64,000 nt of DNA from Parus major (taxonomy: Eukaryota > Chordata > Aves > Passeriformes > Paridae). The notes beneath the pieces are model-generated. The model was not told the origin of the DNA. It was given only the letters and a program-made list of their open reading frames with translations, and did not search any database. The DNA is taken from assembly GCF_001522545.3 (NCBI RefSeq), contig NC_031768.1:81997769-82061768 (forward strand), given 5' to 3'. A program made the position numbers and the translations under genes. Positions 49,501 through 60,800 of this stretch are shown here, piece by piece. The stretch's first letter is position 1. Each line of letters begins with the position of its first letter.

Positions 49501-52500
49501 AAGTGTCAAAATCTGATTAAAAAAATAGAGCTTTGCAAAGTGTCTAAGTCAGAAAAAACGGAGAAACACCATCACCACTATAGTAAAGATGTGACATACC
49601 ACAGATGACAACACATCCCCCCAGAGGTACAATTTATAAGCTATTCTTTCAATTGAGATGTATAAATTTTCTTGATTGATAGCGTAAGTGAAGTAAGTTA
49701 TTACTTGTGATAATATAAATATAGCCCAGATATGGAGAAATTAAAATAGCTAGAAGAGACAGCACCTATATCATCTCATTAAATACTTCATCTACTTGCT
49801 GAATGATGCAAAGTTTTTTGTTTCCAATCAGATTTTTACCATTTGAGTTTACCTAAACATCTCAGATATGAAAAAGTATTTGGTTTTTGAAGATGGAAGT
49901 TAGACATGGATTTCAATATTGTCTTCACATAACAACCATATTCAGTATCCTAATTTTATATGGAAAACACTGGCATTAACCAAGATACACACTTAGGATT
50001 TTGAGGTGGAGGAACAGTATGAAGCAGAAAAAAATTTATATCTCAGGCTAGGAAGGAAAGCAACTCCTATGGTTTTTCCAATGTAGATGTGCAAAGAGAT
50101 GCCAAAACTGAATATTTATTTGCTCCATGATCTTTGTTTTGTGTGAAAAGGCTCGAGGGTGGTAAGTAGGAGAGCCACAAGGTGTCTCAGGACAGAAACA
50201 GCATCCACCTTTCATCAAGTTCCAGATTCACCTCCTTTCATTGACAACTATCTCTCCAGTCTGGTAATTGGTATCAGTCTGCCCCCCTGAGGGAAGGACA
50301 ATTTTCCCATCTTCTCCAGGTTGCACAGTTAAGCTCAAAGTCCAGGGGAGGAAAAAAACCCCTAAAACACTGTGATAATTACCCTTGAAAGTCTGTACTC
50401 TGGACTTCTAAGTGTGTCTGAGCAGTGACATCACTTATATTTTGCAAAAGGTAAAACATAATTATGGAGAAGATAAAATGACCACAGTGAGCAGTGTGGA
50501 CATAAGACCAAAAAAAAATACCAGTTGCAATCTGAACTATAAACTTCTATATCCCTTCTTTGCTCTTGATTCAATACCACCTTAAAGAAATATACCACCA
50601 TGAATAGTGAAAGAGGGTTAAGGTATGATCAGATCTTGTACTGGAATCTATCTCAAGGGTGAAAAATTAAAGAGGTAAATGTTGCAACTTCTAGTTTCTT
50701 TTCCAAAATATCCTTTCACATTATGGTTTTTAACCTTAGTTCTAATATATTTTTTAAGTGTGAAAATAGACATACATACTAAAGAAACTACAGAAAATGG
50801 AGTTTGTACTCTTGCTTTTATAAAGCATTTGTGGTTTTGTTTTTAAGAACACTACACCTGTATGCTCCTGCATTTTGTGTCTTCTCTGCACCATCTACTA
50901 CTGAACAAAACAATAATGATTTTTGTTTTTAAGGTTTAGGTCCCAAATATTTCAACCCCTCACTCCTTTTAAGCAAGGAAAATACTGTTAAGCACCCTGG
51001 GCTGCAAGAAAATGTTAAGACATCTTCAATGCAGCTTCTACAGGTGGAGAGGTAACTTTGTGTGTGTGTTCAATGAAACATAATCTCACAATCTTTAATG
51101 CAATGCTTCTTTGTACTTACCATAGAATAATTGAAGATTATTAACTTGGCATTACATACTCCAAACCCTGGCTTAAATATAGCAAAACAGAAAAAACAAC
51201 AGCCAGGATCCTATAACTAAGTTTTACAACAAAGGGTCTGAAAATGAGCTTACCTACAACCCATATAGATAAGAAAACTGAACAAACAGTTCCCAGATAA
51301 GCTGCATTCACAAGGTTAATCTAAAAGTGTATAAGGCCAAATTGATAGATTAAAAAAGATTTAAAAAATTCTACACTTCAGCTTGGAAAAATGATGTGCC
51401 AAGAACCACAATGAAGGCCCAAGTCCCATACAGACTGAGGCAACAAGGCAAAGAGGAAGGAGCAAAACTAGAGAAAGGGGTTACAGATTTGCAGACCTTG
51501 TCAATACATGAATTTTAAAAGACAGGGATATTTTGTGCAGGTTTTCCACTTGCTGAACTTCAGGACCACCTGCTCAATGTTGATCAAGAATACTTTCTAG
51601 CTTAGGGAAGAAAACAACCTACAAATCTTAATTTTAGAGACAGCCCTCCTTTTTTTGAGATTCAGCATATAGACAGATGGCATCACTGGAGAGAGGTAAT
51701 ATTGACAGTGTGACTCACCCTGGATCATTCTGTTCAAGGTTACACCTTCAAAGACACTTCATACACCTGGCCTGTAAAGGCTCTGGTATGCAAGAAAATT
51801 ATCACAATGATATAACACTCAAAGAAATAATTCATAGCTTCATTATGGAATTTAGATATTTGGGGTGTGGAGATAAAGGTCACCACTAATTTTAAGAATA
51901 TTGTTGCTCCACCTAATATAGCAGCACCCTGATTCAACAGTAGTTGAACTGGCCCCAGGATTGGATTTTATCCTTATCAATTTACAAACAGATCTACCAG
52001 AACTGAACTTTCTTTACACTCAGTAAGAATTGTTTTATTTTAAGAACAGGATCCAGAACAAAAGTACTCTGAGTAATTTGTTGTCACATAGCTTCAGGAA
52101 CCAATCCTCAAGTTAGCAGCTCTGTAGTTTATGCAAAGCCTGTCAGTGCTGGTCTGAGGCACACTGTTAGAGAAAGAAGGGGAATGGAAAAAAAAAAACC
52201 AAACAGAAAAACGCCATAAACCCCACAACCTTATTCTAAAAGCAGCTCTTTAAAACGCTTCAAAAGTCTAAGTGCTTGAACAGCATGTAGCATTTGGACA
52301 TTGTAAGCTGTGAACTGCCTTTAATGCAATCCCAAATTCTAGAATGATACTCTGTTTCATCCTCTTAGCCGTGTTAAGACTATTGCATTTTAAGAGGAAG
52401 ATCCCATTAATTCCTTGTGGCTCCATTATCTTAGTAGCCAAATTAAATATTTGTAGACTCTCCCTTCCCACCCCAACTACTGGGTTTATTGCTTTTGCAC

Positions 52501-55500
52501 CATTGTTTCCTTCTGCCATTAGAGACAAGCCCACAGTTATGCAAGGTCAGTCTCTTTCAAATTCCAGGGAACAATCAAGGGAACAGAAAGAATGAGTATT
52601 TTAAAAAGCATATGGTGCATCCTGCAATTTCTCACATGCAATATGGTATAGACTAACCCTAGTTATAGTGAATTAAGCCCACACTGAAATCATAAGCATG
52701 AGTTTCACAGTCCTGCCACATTTGCTTCCCGTAGGTTTTGAAATTTTAGAAACAAATGATCTGAGGCATTTAATCAAGTTACTTATGCAAAATCAATGTA
52801 AGTAAGCATCCAGCCCACATATCACTTCCCAAGGTCCATTTCCAACAGTCTCATAAATCACTGGACTGTGTAAGCTTGCTTTAGAGAGAAGATCTTGAGC
52901 TATTGAGGAAAGTACAAGTACACATGAACAAGCCTTGGAGGCTGATTAACTTCTGGTACAATTTGGAGCAAAAGGCAGGAGAGAGTCCTGGAAAATAATT
53001 ATCAAGCTTTACATGGCTGTGATCTGAAATAAGTCATCAAATCACTTCAAGTTGAAGACCACTATCAAGTTGGTCTCATTTTAAAAAAGACTGTCTACAT
53101 ATTCTTAAACCTTGCTATGTTATGTATTTTTGAAAAGGTTGCTCTGGCATATTATGAAATCTATTATACTTTACCAATCATACACAGTTTGTGTAGAGTT
53201 GTAATTAAAAGAATAGCATAATAAGGCTGTACTTCTCTAAGAGTATCTTTTATATATATATCTTTTTATATCTTTTCCTGGTGTGCAAGATGATATGCAA
53301 AATATTCTGAAAGATATATTAAACAGCAGCATGTCCTCTGGTGTTCTTAAAGAAATAACTTCACAGCAAACCCCTGAATGTAAAAGCCACCTGTAAAAAA
53401 AACTACATTTAGTAACAACTAACTCTGTCAGCACATCAGTTAACATCAGTTGGGAGGGGAAACAGAGCTCTGTCTTGTGATAAGCAATCTTTGTCATCCT
53501 TTTTGGACAAATTTTGACTTCATTTTTGGTGAGTCTATAGCAAAGCAGTTTATTTGACCTTTTTCAGCACAATTTCAGATGTCAAAACAAACACCTCTGA
53601 GTTCACTGAGTGAGAAAATAAAAATAACAAAGACCAGTAACACAAGCCAGAGTTGTTAGGACTCACACCAACCTTTACTGCCATTCACCATGAATGTGTG
53701 TACCCAGACTGCAGACCACGAAAGTGAAAGGTTCAATTGCTACTAGGTATTGTATAAATGCATAGTAGGAGAAGCCTTACTGCAAAGAAAAAACAGATGA
53801 TGTACAGAGAAGAACTTAGAAGACAGACAAGAAAGTGACAGGTTACAGGGCTGATCAATGGCACAACCAGAAGTAAAACAGTTCCCCTAAGAAGTAACTT
53901 CTCTTACCTCACTCTCTTCACCATAAGTACAAACAGTAGCTATCTGGATTATACCCTGGTTCTTGTTTCCTCAGTATGTTGTGGAATCTGGCCATTTTAA
54001 GATATTTTACTTTCACCTGCTCTGACTCCAGTGTTTCAGCACTTTCCTTCTCAAATGTAGGCTTTTTAGAAGTTTTTAACACAGCCAATGAATTACATGG
54101 AGGTATTTTAAAGAGAAGATATCTCTGTTTCAGAAATTAATTCAGGATATTTCAAAGCAAAATAAAGCTGTTTGGGATGCTTACAGATTTGAGATAAAGT
54201 GATTTTATACGAAATCCATTTTAGTTCAGAAACTACTTATCATCCAGTCCTTGGGACAACTGTAGTAATTCAGGCATACCAAGGATGACTGTCTTATGTT
54301 ACTCTGAAGGGAAGCTTCTCCTTTCCAGAAAGACATTTACTTTTCTTGGTAGAATCTGACTAATTTTCAGCAGCTATCTAAAGATTCTAGTTATTTCCAT
54401 CTGAAATATGTTTTGTCTTCTTAAAAGGTCTCAGAAACCTTAAACTATATGCCAAATAATTTGGAAAGTTCTAAACAGCAATTTCTTAGTCTCCAATTCT
54501 TCATGTGATACAAAGTGTTCAGAACATGTGGATGTGGAACTTGGGAATATGGTTTAGTGCTGGCCTTGGCAGTGCTGGGTTAATGGTTGGACTTGATGAT
54601 TTTACAGATTTTTCTAACCTCAATAATGTTGTAATCCAAGTTTGAAATTCAGGCTTAATTGATAGAATGGTTTCAGTAAACAACTGAATGAAGAGATGCA
54701 GAGGTTGTGTCCCCCTATTACTGACTGCAGGGGACTGATCATGGCCAGCCATTCTAACTAGAAAATCCCGGTCTCACTTCAAGGAACCAAAATAAATTGT
54801 GACATGAGAACATGTGTGGGACCATTCTATGCTTGATTGTCAGCTTTTTCTGAGAAAGGCAAGCTGAAGATTGTTAATTGTTCTATATTCAAATGCAGAA
54901 CAATACATGATTATGTGTCTGTCACATGCACAGATTTTTTGTATAATTCTGAGGGAACATTTGGCGACCTTTGAAATAAGACCTAAGTGCAGTATTTTGG
55001 GTGGAACTTCCAGCTCCCAAGTTTCACTAATCTATATATATATATATATATACATTCTAAGCATGATAAACAGACAGCTTACCTCAAACTAGCTTTCTGT
55101 TGCTCTTCTTGATGTTCCACAATGCCATGTAGATCTGGTGGCACGAAGCCTTCTTTATTAACATTGTTCACCCAGCTGATCTTTGCTTTGCTTGTTTTGT
55201 TCTGACCCACTTCAGCTGAAACATGAAGCAACAATATTGTTTCCCACATGTTAATACAAAATCTCTTAAGAAAGAAGTACAAGTAGCAAGTTGCATTTAG
55301 GCCTACAGCTATTTCTAAAGGCCACTATACTTGAAATGTTTTTAGAAGCAGATCTGGTGCCTTCTAAAGAACACCTTTTTAATGCTACTAAACATGTAAA
55401 ATACTGTTCTGGATACTTCATTCTACTACACCAGATATATATGGTTTAAACCTTAAAGTGATCTTATATGGAGGAGCTTTATACAAGAACCCTGGTAAAG

Positions 55501-57434
55501 ACTAATCCTGCAGTTCGTGCAGTTAGACAAAGGAAAGTTCATCCTCAGTGTCCTGAGGAAGCAAAAATGATTAAGCCATAGGAAACTCAAAATATGTTGA
55601 ATTCCAGTCAATTATTCCATTCCTAAACAGTAAACTAGAAGTTGGTCATAACTCACTTAGACAGGTGGCTAATCCTTTATGGATTTACCACAAGATGTTA
55701 AAGAGGTAATATAAAAAACCCAAACAAACAAAAAGCCCCACCTAACTGAGCAAATGCAAATACATTTGCATTTCTTTTTCGGGTGGGACGAAATCCTATT
55801 CTGATAATCCCTTTCAGAGCAAAAACATTCCATTATTTCCTCTAATGCCTTTTCCACTTCACTAACAGTTTTGAAGTAAAGAATTTCTTAGTGTGCAAAA
55901 AGAAGCAGGATTTTTATTCGCACTTTTGCTATCTATAACTGCAGGGAAAAATATCTTGCCATCTCATGAGTCATTGAAACCAAACAATTGTACATAGTTC
56001 TGAATGTACCAACATGTCCCTTTGTTTAAGTAACAAGATTGGGATTAATTAACTTTGCTTTAAAATGGCATGGCTTTTAGTACTTTCCTTTAAGATACAA
56101 CTTACTGTGAAATTTAGCTAGAATTTTACAGCTGATTTTCATAACCTTTAAGCACAAAACCAGCCAAAATGACAAACACACCACACTAACCACCTATGAT
56201 TTTATTTTTTTTTCTGCATTCTTTTCTGTTTCAGGCCTTTTTAACTTAAAAACTCAAAGCAGTAACCTCAAACTGACTAAACTGACATTATTCAAAATAA
56301 TTTCTGAAAATACAGAAATTGAGAAGGTGCAATATTACAGGGTTAGACAGGGTTTGTAACTCATGGTTACAAAACCCATAGGAAACAACACACTAGTCCA
56401 GTCAGTATGGAAGGAAGTACCTTACTTGCTTCACTAGCACAAAGCAAAATCCCTTGATAGAACTAAAAAAGCTAAATAGTACAAACATCAGTACAGTCTG
56501 GTAAGAATAATATAAGTCTTGCCCTTCTAAATCAAAAGGACTTAGTACAACTTGAGGAGGTTAAAAGGGGATGTTGGTCAGTTTTGCTAAGAAATAAATC
56601 ACTTTCTATAGGAAGAATGATAAAATAGACCACGACACTCCAGATTAAAAGTCTGATGCTGAGAGATTTACAATGGGGGTCTACAAAATCCTGGATATTA
56701 TATAATACATTGTTGTGAATACAGATTGACTGCTCACTCCCTCCATCTGAGGGATAAAATTAACGTTGACCAGGGCACCCACCACGGCATGGGGATTCTT
56801 AAAGCTCACCTGGACACAGGATGCCAGTTGCAGCTGCCAGAGCTTTCAGCACATATATTTCAGTCAGTTCTAACCACTATATTTAGCTTGTGATGCCTGC
56901 CATTAAGCCTCAAAGGTCTCAAACCAAGCCCTGAAATCTTGGAAATCCACGTTAAAGAGCAATTTCCTCAATCTCAGATTCTTTGCATGTTCCTAAGTAT
57001 CTCACAGGGACATAGAAATGGAAATGAGAATGAGTCCAGGAGTGCAGAAAGCTTTTAATCCTACACAAACACAAACCAGTCCCTTCTGTTAGCAGTCACC
57101 ACTCTTTAATATAGAGCACTGTGAGAGAGGAAAGCTTACAGTGTAAATTACACTGGAAGTCTCTTTTTTGCATCACCTTCCACTTGTAGAGACACCAGTA
57201 TTCTTAAATTTCACAGACAACATTGTCTGAGGTTAGCAAAGTAAGAGCCAGCCTTTCCAAAATAAAGTACAAATCAAATGCTTACCGATGGTGGCAGGTT
57301 TCCTGCGCATGGAAGCTCTGATAATGTCTGCTCCATGGATCTTATCCCTGTGCCTCTTTGACTTGGCCTCATAAAACCACTGCCCACTCATATTCTTTAG
57401 CTGAACATGGTCTTTGACTTTTTCTGGTAAATGC
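28382..57434 (-). CDS. SYTL2: SYTL2 (Slp2), 16 coding exons, 5' end missing
   Basis: Synaptotagmin-like protein 2, a Rab27A/B effector that tethers secretory vesicles and melanosomes to the plasma membrane. Joined exons: 57286-57434, 55083-55215, 48769-48835, 48119-48218, 46210-47067, 39882-39983, 38861-38914, 36113-36207, 34380-34499, 33217-33386, 32508-32610, 31907-32077, 31482-31560, 30475-30574, 29515-29720, 28382-28527. All borders are GT-AG and all phases fit, giving 883 residues plus stop. With the missing first exon this is close to the 934 residues of human. Order: second half of the Slp homology domain (SGQWFYEAK), disordered Ser-rich linker, C2A (about residues 575-707 of the visible part) and C2B (about 715-883). 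Both C2 domains lack most calcium-binding aspartates, as in mammalian Slp2. A giant alternative last exon lies at 41530-45617. Confidence 0.95.
29515..29720 (-). CDS. SYTL2: SYTL2 exon, C2B core
   Basis: Codes for [19 protein letters not shown], then [15 protein letters not shown] and [20 protein letters not shown]. The basic KSRQKTR strand is the C2B polybasic site. Donor GGAACAG|GTACTGG. Confidence 0.95.
30475..30574 (-). CDS. SYTL2: SYTL2 exon, start of C2B
   Basis: Codes for [20 protein letters not shown], then [13 protein letters not shown]. Where calcium-binding C2 domains have SDPYVK this has LNSFIK, so the loop aspartate is absent. Confidence 0.95.
31482..31560 (-). CDS. SYTL2: SYTL2 exon, C2A-C2B linker
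   Basis: Codes for [20 protein letters not shown] followed by VPHPIG, the start of the first C2B strand. Acceptor TTTTTCATTTCAG, donor GGAG|GTAAGC. Confidence 0.93.
31907..32077 (-). CDS. SYTL2: SYTL2 exon, end of C2A
   Basis: Codes for [40 protein letters not shown] and WFPLKPR. The third loop reads [11 protein letters not shown], keeping one aspartate only. Confidence 0.95.
32508..32610 (-). CDS. SYTL2: SYTL2 exon, C2A polybasic strand
   Basis: Codes for [20 protein letters not shown], then [14 protein letters not shown]. The lysine/arginine cluster is the phosphatidylserine-binding surface known for Slp2 C2A. Confidence 0.95.
33217..33386 (-). CDS. SYTL2: SYTL2 exon, start of C2A
   Basis: Codes for [40 protein letters not shown] and DVKRQRSDP, the first strands of C2A. 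Acceptor TACGATGCAG, donor GACCC|GTAAGT. Confidence 0.95.
34380..34499 (-). CDS. SYTL2: SYTL2 exon, Ser-rich linker
   Basis: Codes for [20 protein letters not shown] and [20 protein letters not shown], closely matching human. 120 nt, phase 0 on both sides, so it could be skipped without a frame change. Confidence 0.93.
35650..35884 (+). mobile_element. CR1 LINE 3' end fragment
   Basis: TTTTTCACTGTAAGGGTGGT, CACAGGTTGCCCACAGAAGC, GTGTCCCAGGCCAGGTTGGA, GAGCAACCTGGTCT and AAATTCTGTGATTCTT are the standard bird CR1 3' end with its octamer tail. It lies in a SYTL2 intron, opposite to the gene. Confidence 0.92.
36113..36207 (-). CDS. SYTL2: SYTL2 exon, linker
   Basis: Codes for [20 protein letters not shown] followed by [11 protein letters not shown]; human has a matching KLKRMSKSVPAFLQ. 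Acceptor CTGCTTTGCAG, donor GAAGAG|GTAAGC. Confidence 0.93.
37600..37706 (+). mobile_element. Short CR1 3' end fragment
   Basis: ACGTGGCTCAGTGGTGAACT, GAGTTAATGGTTGGATTTGA and TCCAACCTAAAAAATTCTAT followed by GATTCC: the last ~105 bp of a CR1 copy. Confidence 0.8.
38861..38914 (-). CDS. SYTL2: SYTL2 54-nt linker exon
   Basis: Codes for [17 protein letters not shown], matching the PEELVRSAEDD segment of human. Acceptor TTTTTTCCTGCACAG, donor GATG|GTAAAT. Too short to be seen as an open frame by itself; phases fit both neighbours. Confidence 0.85.
39882..39983 (-). CDS. SYTL2: SYTL2 linker exon, first after the skipped giant exon
   Basis: Codes for [20 protein letters not shown] and [14 protein letters not shown], matching human GSEEEPSPVLKTLERSA. 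Its phase-1 acceptor fits the donor at 46210, so the giant exon between them must be skipped to reach the C2 domains. Confidence 0.93.
40450..40590. repeat. A/C-rich low-complexity stretch
   Basis: CCAAA, CAAAAA and CACAAAC units over about 140 bp in the SYTL2 intron between the giant exon and the 39.9-kb exon. The paired open frames on both strands here are products of composition. Confidence 0.8.
41241..41246 (-). terminator. SYTL2: Candidate polyadenylation signal for the giant SYTL2 exon
   Basis: TTTATT on the plus strand (AATAAA on the minus) about 285 nt after the stop codon of the giant exon, a suitable place to end the alternative transcript. Confidence 0.45.
41530..45617 (-). CDS. 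SYTL2: SYTL2 giant alternative terminal exon
   Basis: An open stretch of 1,362 codons after the acceptor TTTACATTGTAG at 45618, in frame with the phase-1 donor of the 46210-47067 exon, ending in a stop at 41530-41532 after THELSDF. No good donor is visible near its end, so a transcript using it would encode the Rab27-binding domain plus about 1.75 kb-equivalents of linker (roughly 1,797 visible residues in all) and no C2 domains. Composition is polar, rich in E, K, S, Q, and probably disordered, with short amphipathic helices. It contains FW/WF motifs ([29 protein letters not shown]) and a five-copy 65-residue tandem repeat. The open frame over 4 kb shows it is under coding constraint. Similar long SYTL2 isoforms may exist in other vertebrates; I cannot confirm from here. 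Confidence 0.85.
42421..43395 (-). repeat. SYTL2: Five tandem 195-bp (65-residue) coding repeats
   Basis: Units at 43201-43395, 43006-43200, 42811-43005, 42616-42810 and 42421-42615. Each starts SVAxxK, then has an amphipathic helix of the [14 protein letters not shown] type, a PPPKPK-like proline stretch, ADSTVQRT, and ends [12 protein letters not shown]. The spacing of the PKPK codons is exactly 195 bp each time. The central copies are the most alike; the last ([17 protein letters not shown]) is the most diverged. Degenerate relatives extend on both sides (for example [14 protein letters not shown] upstream, [14 protein letters not shown] downstream). Confidence 0.97.
46210..47067 (-). CDS. 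SYTL2: SYTL2 large linker exon
   Basis: Codes for 286 residues of the variable linker: [47 protein letters not shown] (matching human [18 protein letters not shown]), [11 protein letters not shown]. Donor ACCAG|GTAAGAG. It is the branch point: splicing goes either to the giant exon at 45617 or to 39983, both in phase 1. The KGILKR/KVRF-type segments resemble protein phosphatase 1 docking motifs (QVRF); that is inference. Confidence 0.93.
48119..48218 (-). CDS. SYTL2: SYTL2 linker exon
   Basis: Codes for [20 protein letters not shown], then [13 protein letters not shown]; human has KRKNPFNSS at this place. Acceptor CCTATTTTAG, donor AAGG|GTAAAT. Confidence 0.9.
48769..48835 (-). CDS. SYTL2: SYTL2 67-nt linker exon
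   Basis: Codes for [20 protein letters not shown] and SS. Acceptor TTTCTTTGCAG, donor TCATCA|GTAAGG. Found by splice sites and phase, as it is too short to stand out alone. Confidence 0.82.
49115..49344. repeat. 230-bp repeat, copy 1 (SYTL2 intron)
   Basis: Nearly identical to 57638-57866 in the same orientation, with about four substitutions and one A-run length change. It lies in the intron between the 55083 and 48835 exons. No target-site duplication, terminal inverted repeat or known family was recognised. Confidence 0.97.
54530..54643 (+). mobile_element. Short CR1 3' end fragment
   Basis: Contains GGTTTAGTGCTGGCCTTGGC, GGGTTAATGGTTGGACTTGA and TTTCTAACCTCAATAATG, similar in type to the fragment at 37.6 kb. 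It lies in a SYTL2 intron. Confidence 0.8.
55032..55053. repeat. (TA)n microsatellite
   Basis: Eleven uninterrupted TA units just downstream of the SYTL2 exon donor at 55082. Confidence 0.95.
55083..55215 (-). CDS. SYTL2: SYTL2 exon after the Slp homology domain
   Basis: Codes for [20 protein letters not shown], then [20 protein letters not shown]; human has [22 protein letters not shown]. Acceptor CATGTTTCAG, donor TTGAG|GTAAGC. Confidence 0.95.
57286..57434 (-). CDS. SYTL2: SYTL2 exon, second half of Slp homology domain
   Basis: Codes for [40 protein letters not shown] and SMRRK. The SGQWFYEAK motif is the conserved Rab27A/B contact of Slp and Slac2 proteins. There is no zinc finger between the two halves, as expected for Slp2. 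Acceptor TCTCTTCCTCAG, donor ATCG|GTAAGC. Confidence 0.96.
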
Positions 57435-57637
57435 CTGAGGAAGAGAAAAGTTAATAAATGAGATATAAACATACTTCACATACCTACCTATGTGAACAGA
57501 AAAAAAGAGTCAGACTTTTTTGGTTGCTTGTTTTTTCTTTTGGGGAGCAGGGGGGTGGATTTTTTTGGTTGACTTTTTTTTAACACTGTCTCCACATGCT
57601 ATTTCCATCTTCTCACCTGTTACATTCCTTATTTAGT

Positions 57638-57866
57638 TATGATGAGCTGGAAAGGGAAGAGCCTCAGCCTTATTTCTTCAACCTATGCTCTCAGGGTAAC
57701 TAAAAAAAAAAATTACCAGCCTTGCTATGATAAACATTCAAGGACTAGAGAAGTCTCCAGTAACTGCAGATCTTGACTTCCTGCCTTCAAAGGCCAGTTT
57801 TCCAAGATTAAAACTGTGATAAGCTAGTAGAATAGCATAAAAAGTCTCTAGCAAAATCAAGAGCAT
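57638..57866. repeat. 230-bp repeat, copy 2 (upstream SYTL2 intron)
   Basis: Second copy of the 49115-49344 sequence, in direct orientation, about 200 bp upstream (on the minus-strand gene) of the Slp-domain exon acceptor. It starts at TATGATGAGCTGG and ends at AATCAAGAGCAT, with sharp loss of similarity on both sides. Confidence 0.97.
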
Positions 57867-60800
57867 GGCTATTTTGGGGCTCAGAGATGCTTCTTCAGGG
57901 TTTCTTTTGGCACTGCTTTTACATACACATTACAAATGTGTACTGGAAGCATGGTGCCATTTTTTTCCATAAATTACACAGAAATCCTTATATGAATACA
58001 ATGAGTTACAAAGACAAACATAATCACATGGAAGAAACAAAAAAATAAGTTTGTGCCATTTATTTTATTAATCTGCATGTATCCATCATGCTAACTGCAG
58101 CCATTTTAAAAACTGGGAGACAAATTTTTAAGAATTTGTTTTCCAGCTTCAGGGTTTTCTGGGTCTTGTGAGGTGGGCTTTAACAAAATAAGTAATTGCT
58201 GTGGTCAATTTCAGAGGCTGTTTTTTTTTTTTCCTTGTTAGGCATGTAACAGGCATATGCTTACATATGGCCTGGAGACTAACCTGCAGATCAGGAAAGT
58301 TACCACACAGATTTAGAGAGCACTTAAAAAAAAAAGTCAAGTCACGCTTCATCTTCCTTCTCATTTATGTCCTTTCCTTCAGCAAAACAAGCTAATAACA
58401 GAACCCAAGGGAGAAATCAAGATCCATTTAGTGAGACTTGAAGGCTAAGCATAATCCACATTGCTATGGAATGGTGCTATCTCTCACAGGCCTGATGGAT
58501 GGGTTGGGAGGGACCTTTAAAGATCTAAACATCTACCCCAACCCTAAGGAAGTTCACCAGAGTATGACATTTCTCATGGGTTTAGGGGACAGATCTTCTG
58601 GTACAATCAATTAACTCTGATGACAGGTATTTTATTATAGGCTGCAGATTTGACTGTCACAACAGTCATTGACATCAACAGACATTGATAGTCATTGACA
58701 GCAGAGGAAGGACACTAGGTCAGTCCCAACCCTCACACAAAGACAGACCATTTTCATCTGCCAATCAACTTCTCTTCATCTTTGTACAGCCAGATAAGAA
58801 AAAAACCTTAACTGAATGCATCAGAGATATTAGAATTTCAGTACTTAAAACTTCATTTTGAAAGTACTGTCAAAAATCAGTCCCTCCTAGGGGTGCCTCA
58901 AATCTACTACATGCAGTTTACACTGCCAGATGTTGAGGTCACCACTGGCATTTTTAATTCCAAGATTCAACAGTGCCTAGTATTACATGGTCATTTAAAA
59001 TTTCTGCCTCCCTATGTGCTTCTCTAAGGGCCAAAATATGTACCTTTCCTAAGCAGGTGTTCTAAGTTGAAGCAGGAACATAGCAGTAGCTTCCCTTTGT
59101 TCTCCAGCAAATACATTACTCAGTTTATAAATGCAGCCAGCAGGAAGAATGGAAATGTAGAACACAGAAATTTTTTACACAGGTGACTGCTTCTCCCTTT
59201 CACCTTCTTTCACACGTGTTATTTGTCTTCTCAGAAGTGATGCCCCTTAGGGCTAGGGACTGCCTTTTCAGCTGTTTGTACAGCCTGCAGGGCAGCAGAG
59301 CTCTGACCGCAGCAAGTGCTCTGGGACAGTATGACAACATATGCCGAGGGAGGTTCTCTAGCAGGCTGTACTGAGTCACAGTACAAGTATTCAATGTCCT
59401 CACCCTGTTTGACTCAATCCTTTAACCCCAGATACTGCTCACCCCTCTCCCCTTGCTATTCAGGCACTGAAACTGGGGTGTGGTTGGAAACCTTTACAAG
59501 TCAGCTCAGAGCAGAAGCAGCTCAGCTGAGCTATGGAAAGGGACGGGATCCCAGACCCCTCAGCTGTTCCAGCCTGCTTACCTGCCTGCAGGACCCTCAG
59601 ACCAGTTAACATAACCAGACAGAGACAGAGATGGGGATATGCCATAGCTCTAGACTCAATAAATGTCACCTGGCCAATGCAGCTCTCATTTTGTTTGGGA
59701 GTGAAAGTCAAGCACTCTGCTCCTACTTCTGCTTGCTGCTTATGGGAGTTAATGTACCTTAATTCCACCAGCTCAACAGGCTTTCTAGACTTTGAGAACT
59801 AAAAATGAATTATGCTTGCTAACAAAGGTATAAATGTGCTCTCAATTTACATGGAAGTTCCCTTACAAATGACCTGCCTGCCTGATATGGTTTGTATGGT
59901 AAGAACTGACAGATGCTCACAGCACCTGATTTGCAACAGACTTTTACTATCTCACCTAAGCTTGGCTTACCTTTTCAAGAGAGGTGTTTAGCCTGTCAGT
60001 CCCATTTTTTTTGAGGAAATCAGAACAACCTAAGTATTAAAGCTATTTCCAGGCATTCTCCAGCCACAAAACAAGAAACATTTTTTTTAAATTTTCCATT
60101 ATCAGAAAGACAATTAGTTCTAGGTTTTGACAACAAAAAAGTTTTTAAGCCTCCTGCATTCACCAATACATCATAGACTCATAATGCCTGTGGCCATTTT
60201 TGCAACAAATGGGAAGTTTTACAAAAGATTTACAAATCTTGAATTCCCAAGATTTGCTAGGAGGAGGTCTTAGCAGTAACATCAAACTGCTTGTACCATG
60301 TTGGCCTGTTTGACTGCTAGGAATTAGACACAGACTGTGGTTTACCTTGAAAGGAACTGTGGAGAATCAGACTGCAGCCATGGTTTCCACAGCTATGTCA
60401 GTCTCCCAGCAAACCACAACAGGACTAGAAGCCAGCAACCAATTCTGTGCCATCTCCCCAGTTAACAAAGAGGCTGACGAAGTTGCCTTTAAATGTTTCT
60501 CCTGGTGATCAAAGAGCTAGTAAAAATCCAGATCAAGAATCAGATTGCAGGCTCAGTTGCCAATTTGCAATTAGGAGAAAATGCAGCAAGAGCTTTATGT
60601 ATGATACAAGTATGTATTTTGGAGTCCCTCTGTGCTCTGTTAAAATGCCAGTAAACTTATACTGCAGTTTTTCAAAGGGGATCAGGCTAAAGCTGTAATG
60701 AAGCTGGTGCCCATTTCTCCAATAGGAACTTTAAACTCAAGAAAGTCAGGGTACATAGTTAAAAGGAAATTTAAAAGAGGATTTTGGACTGAATAACATG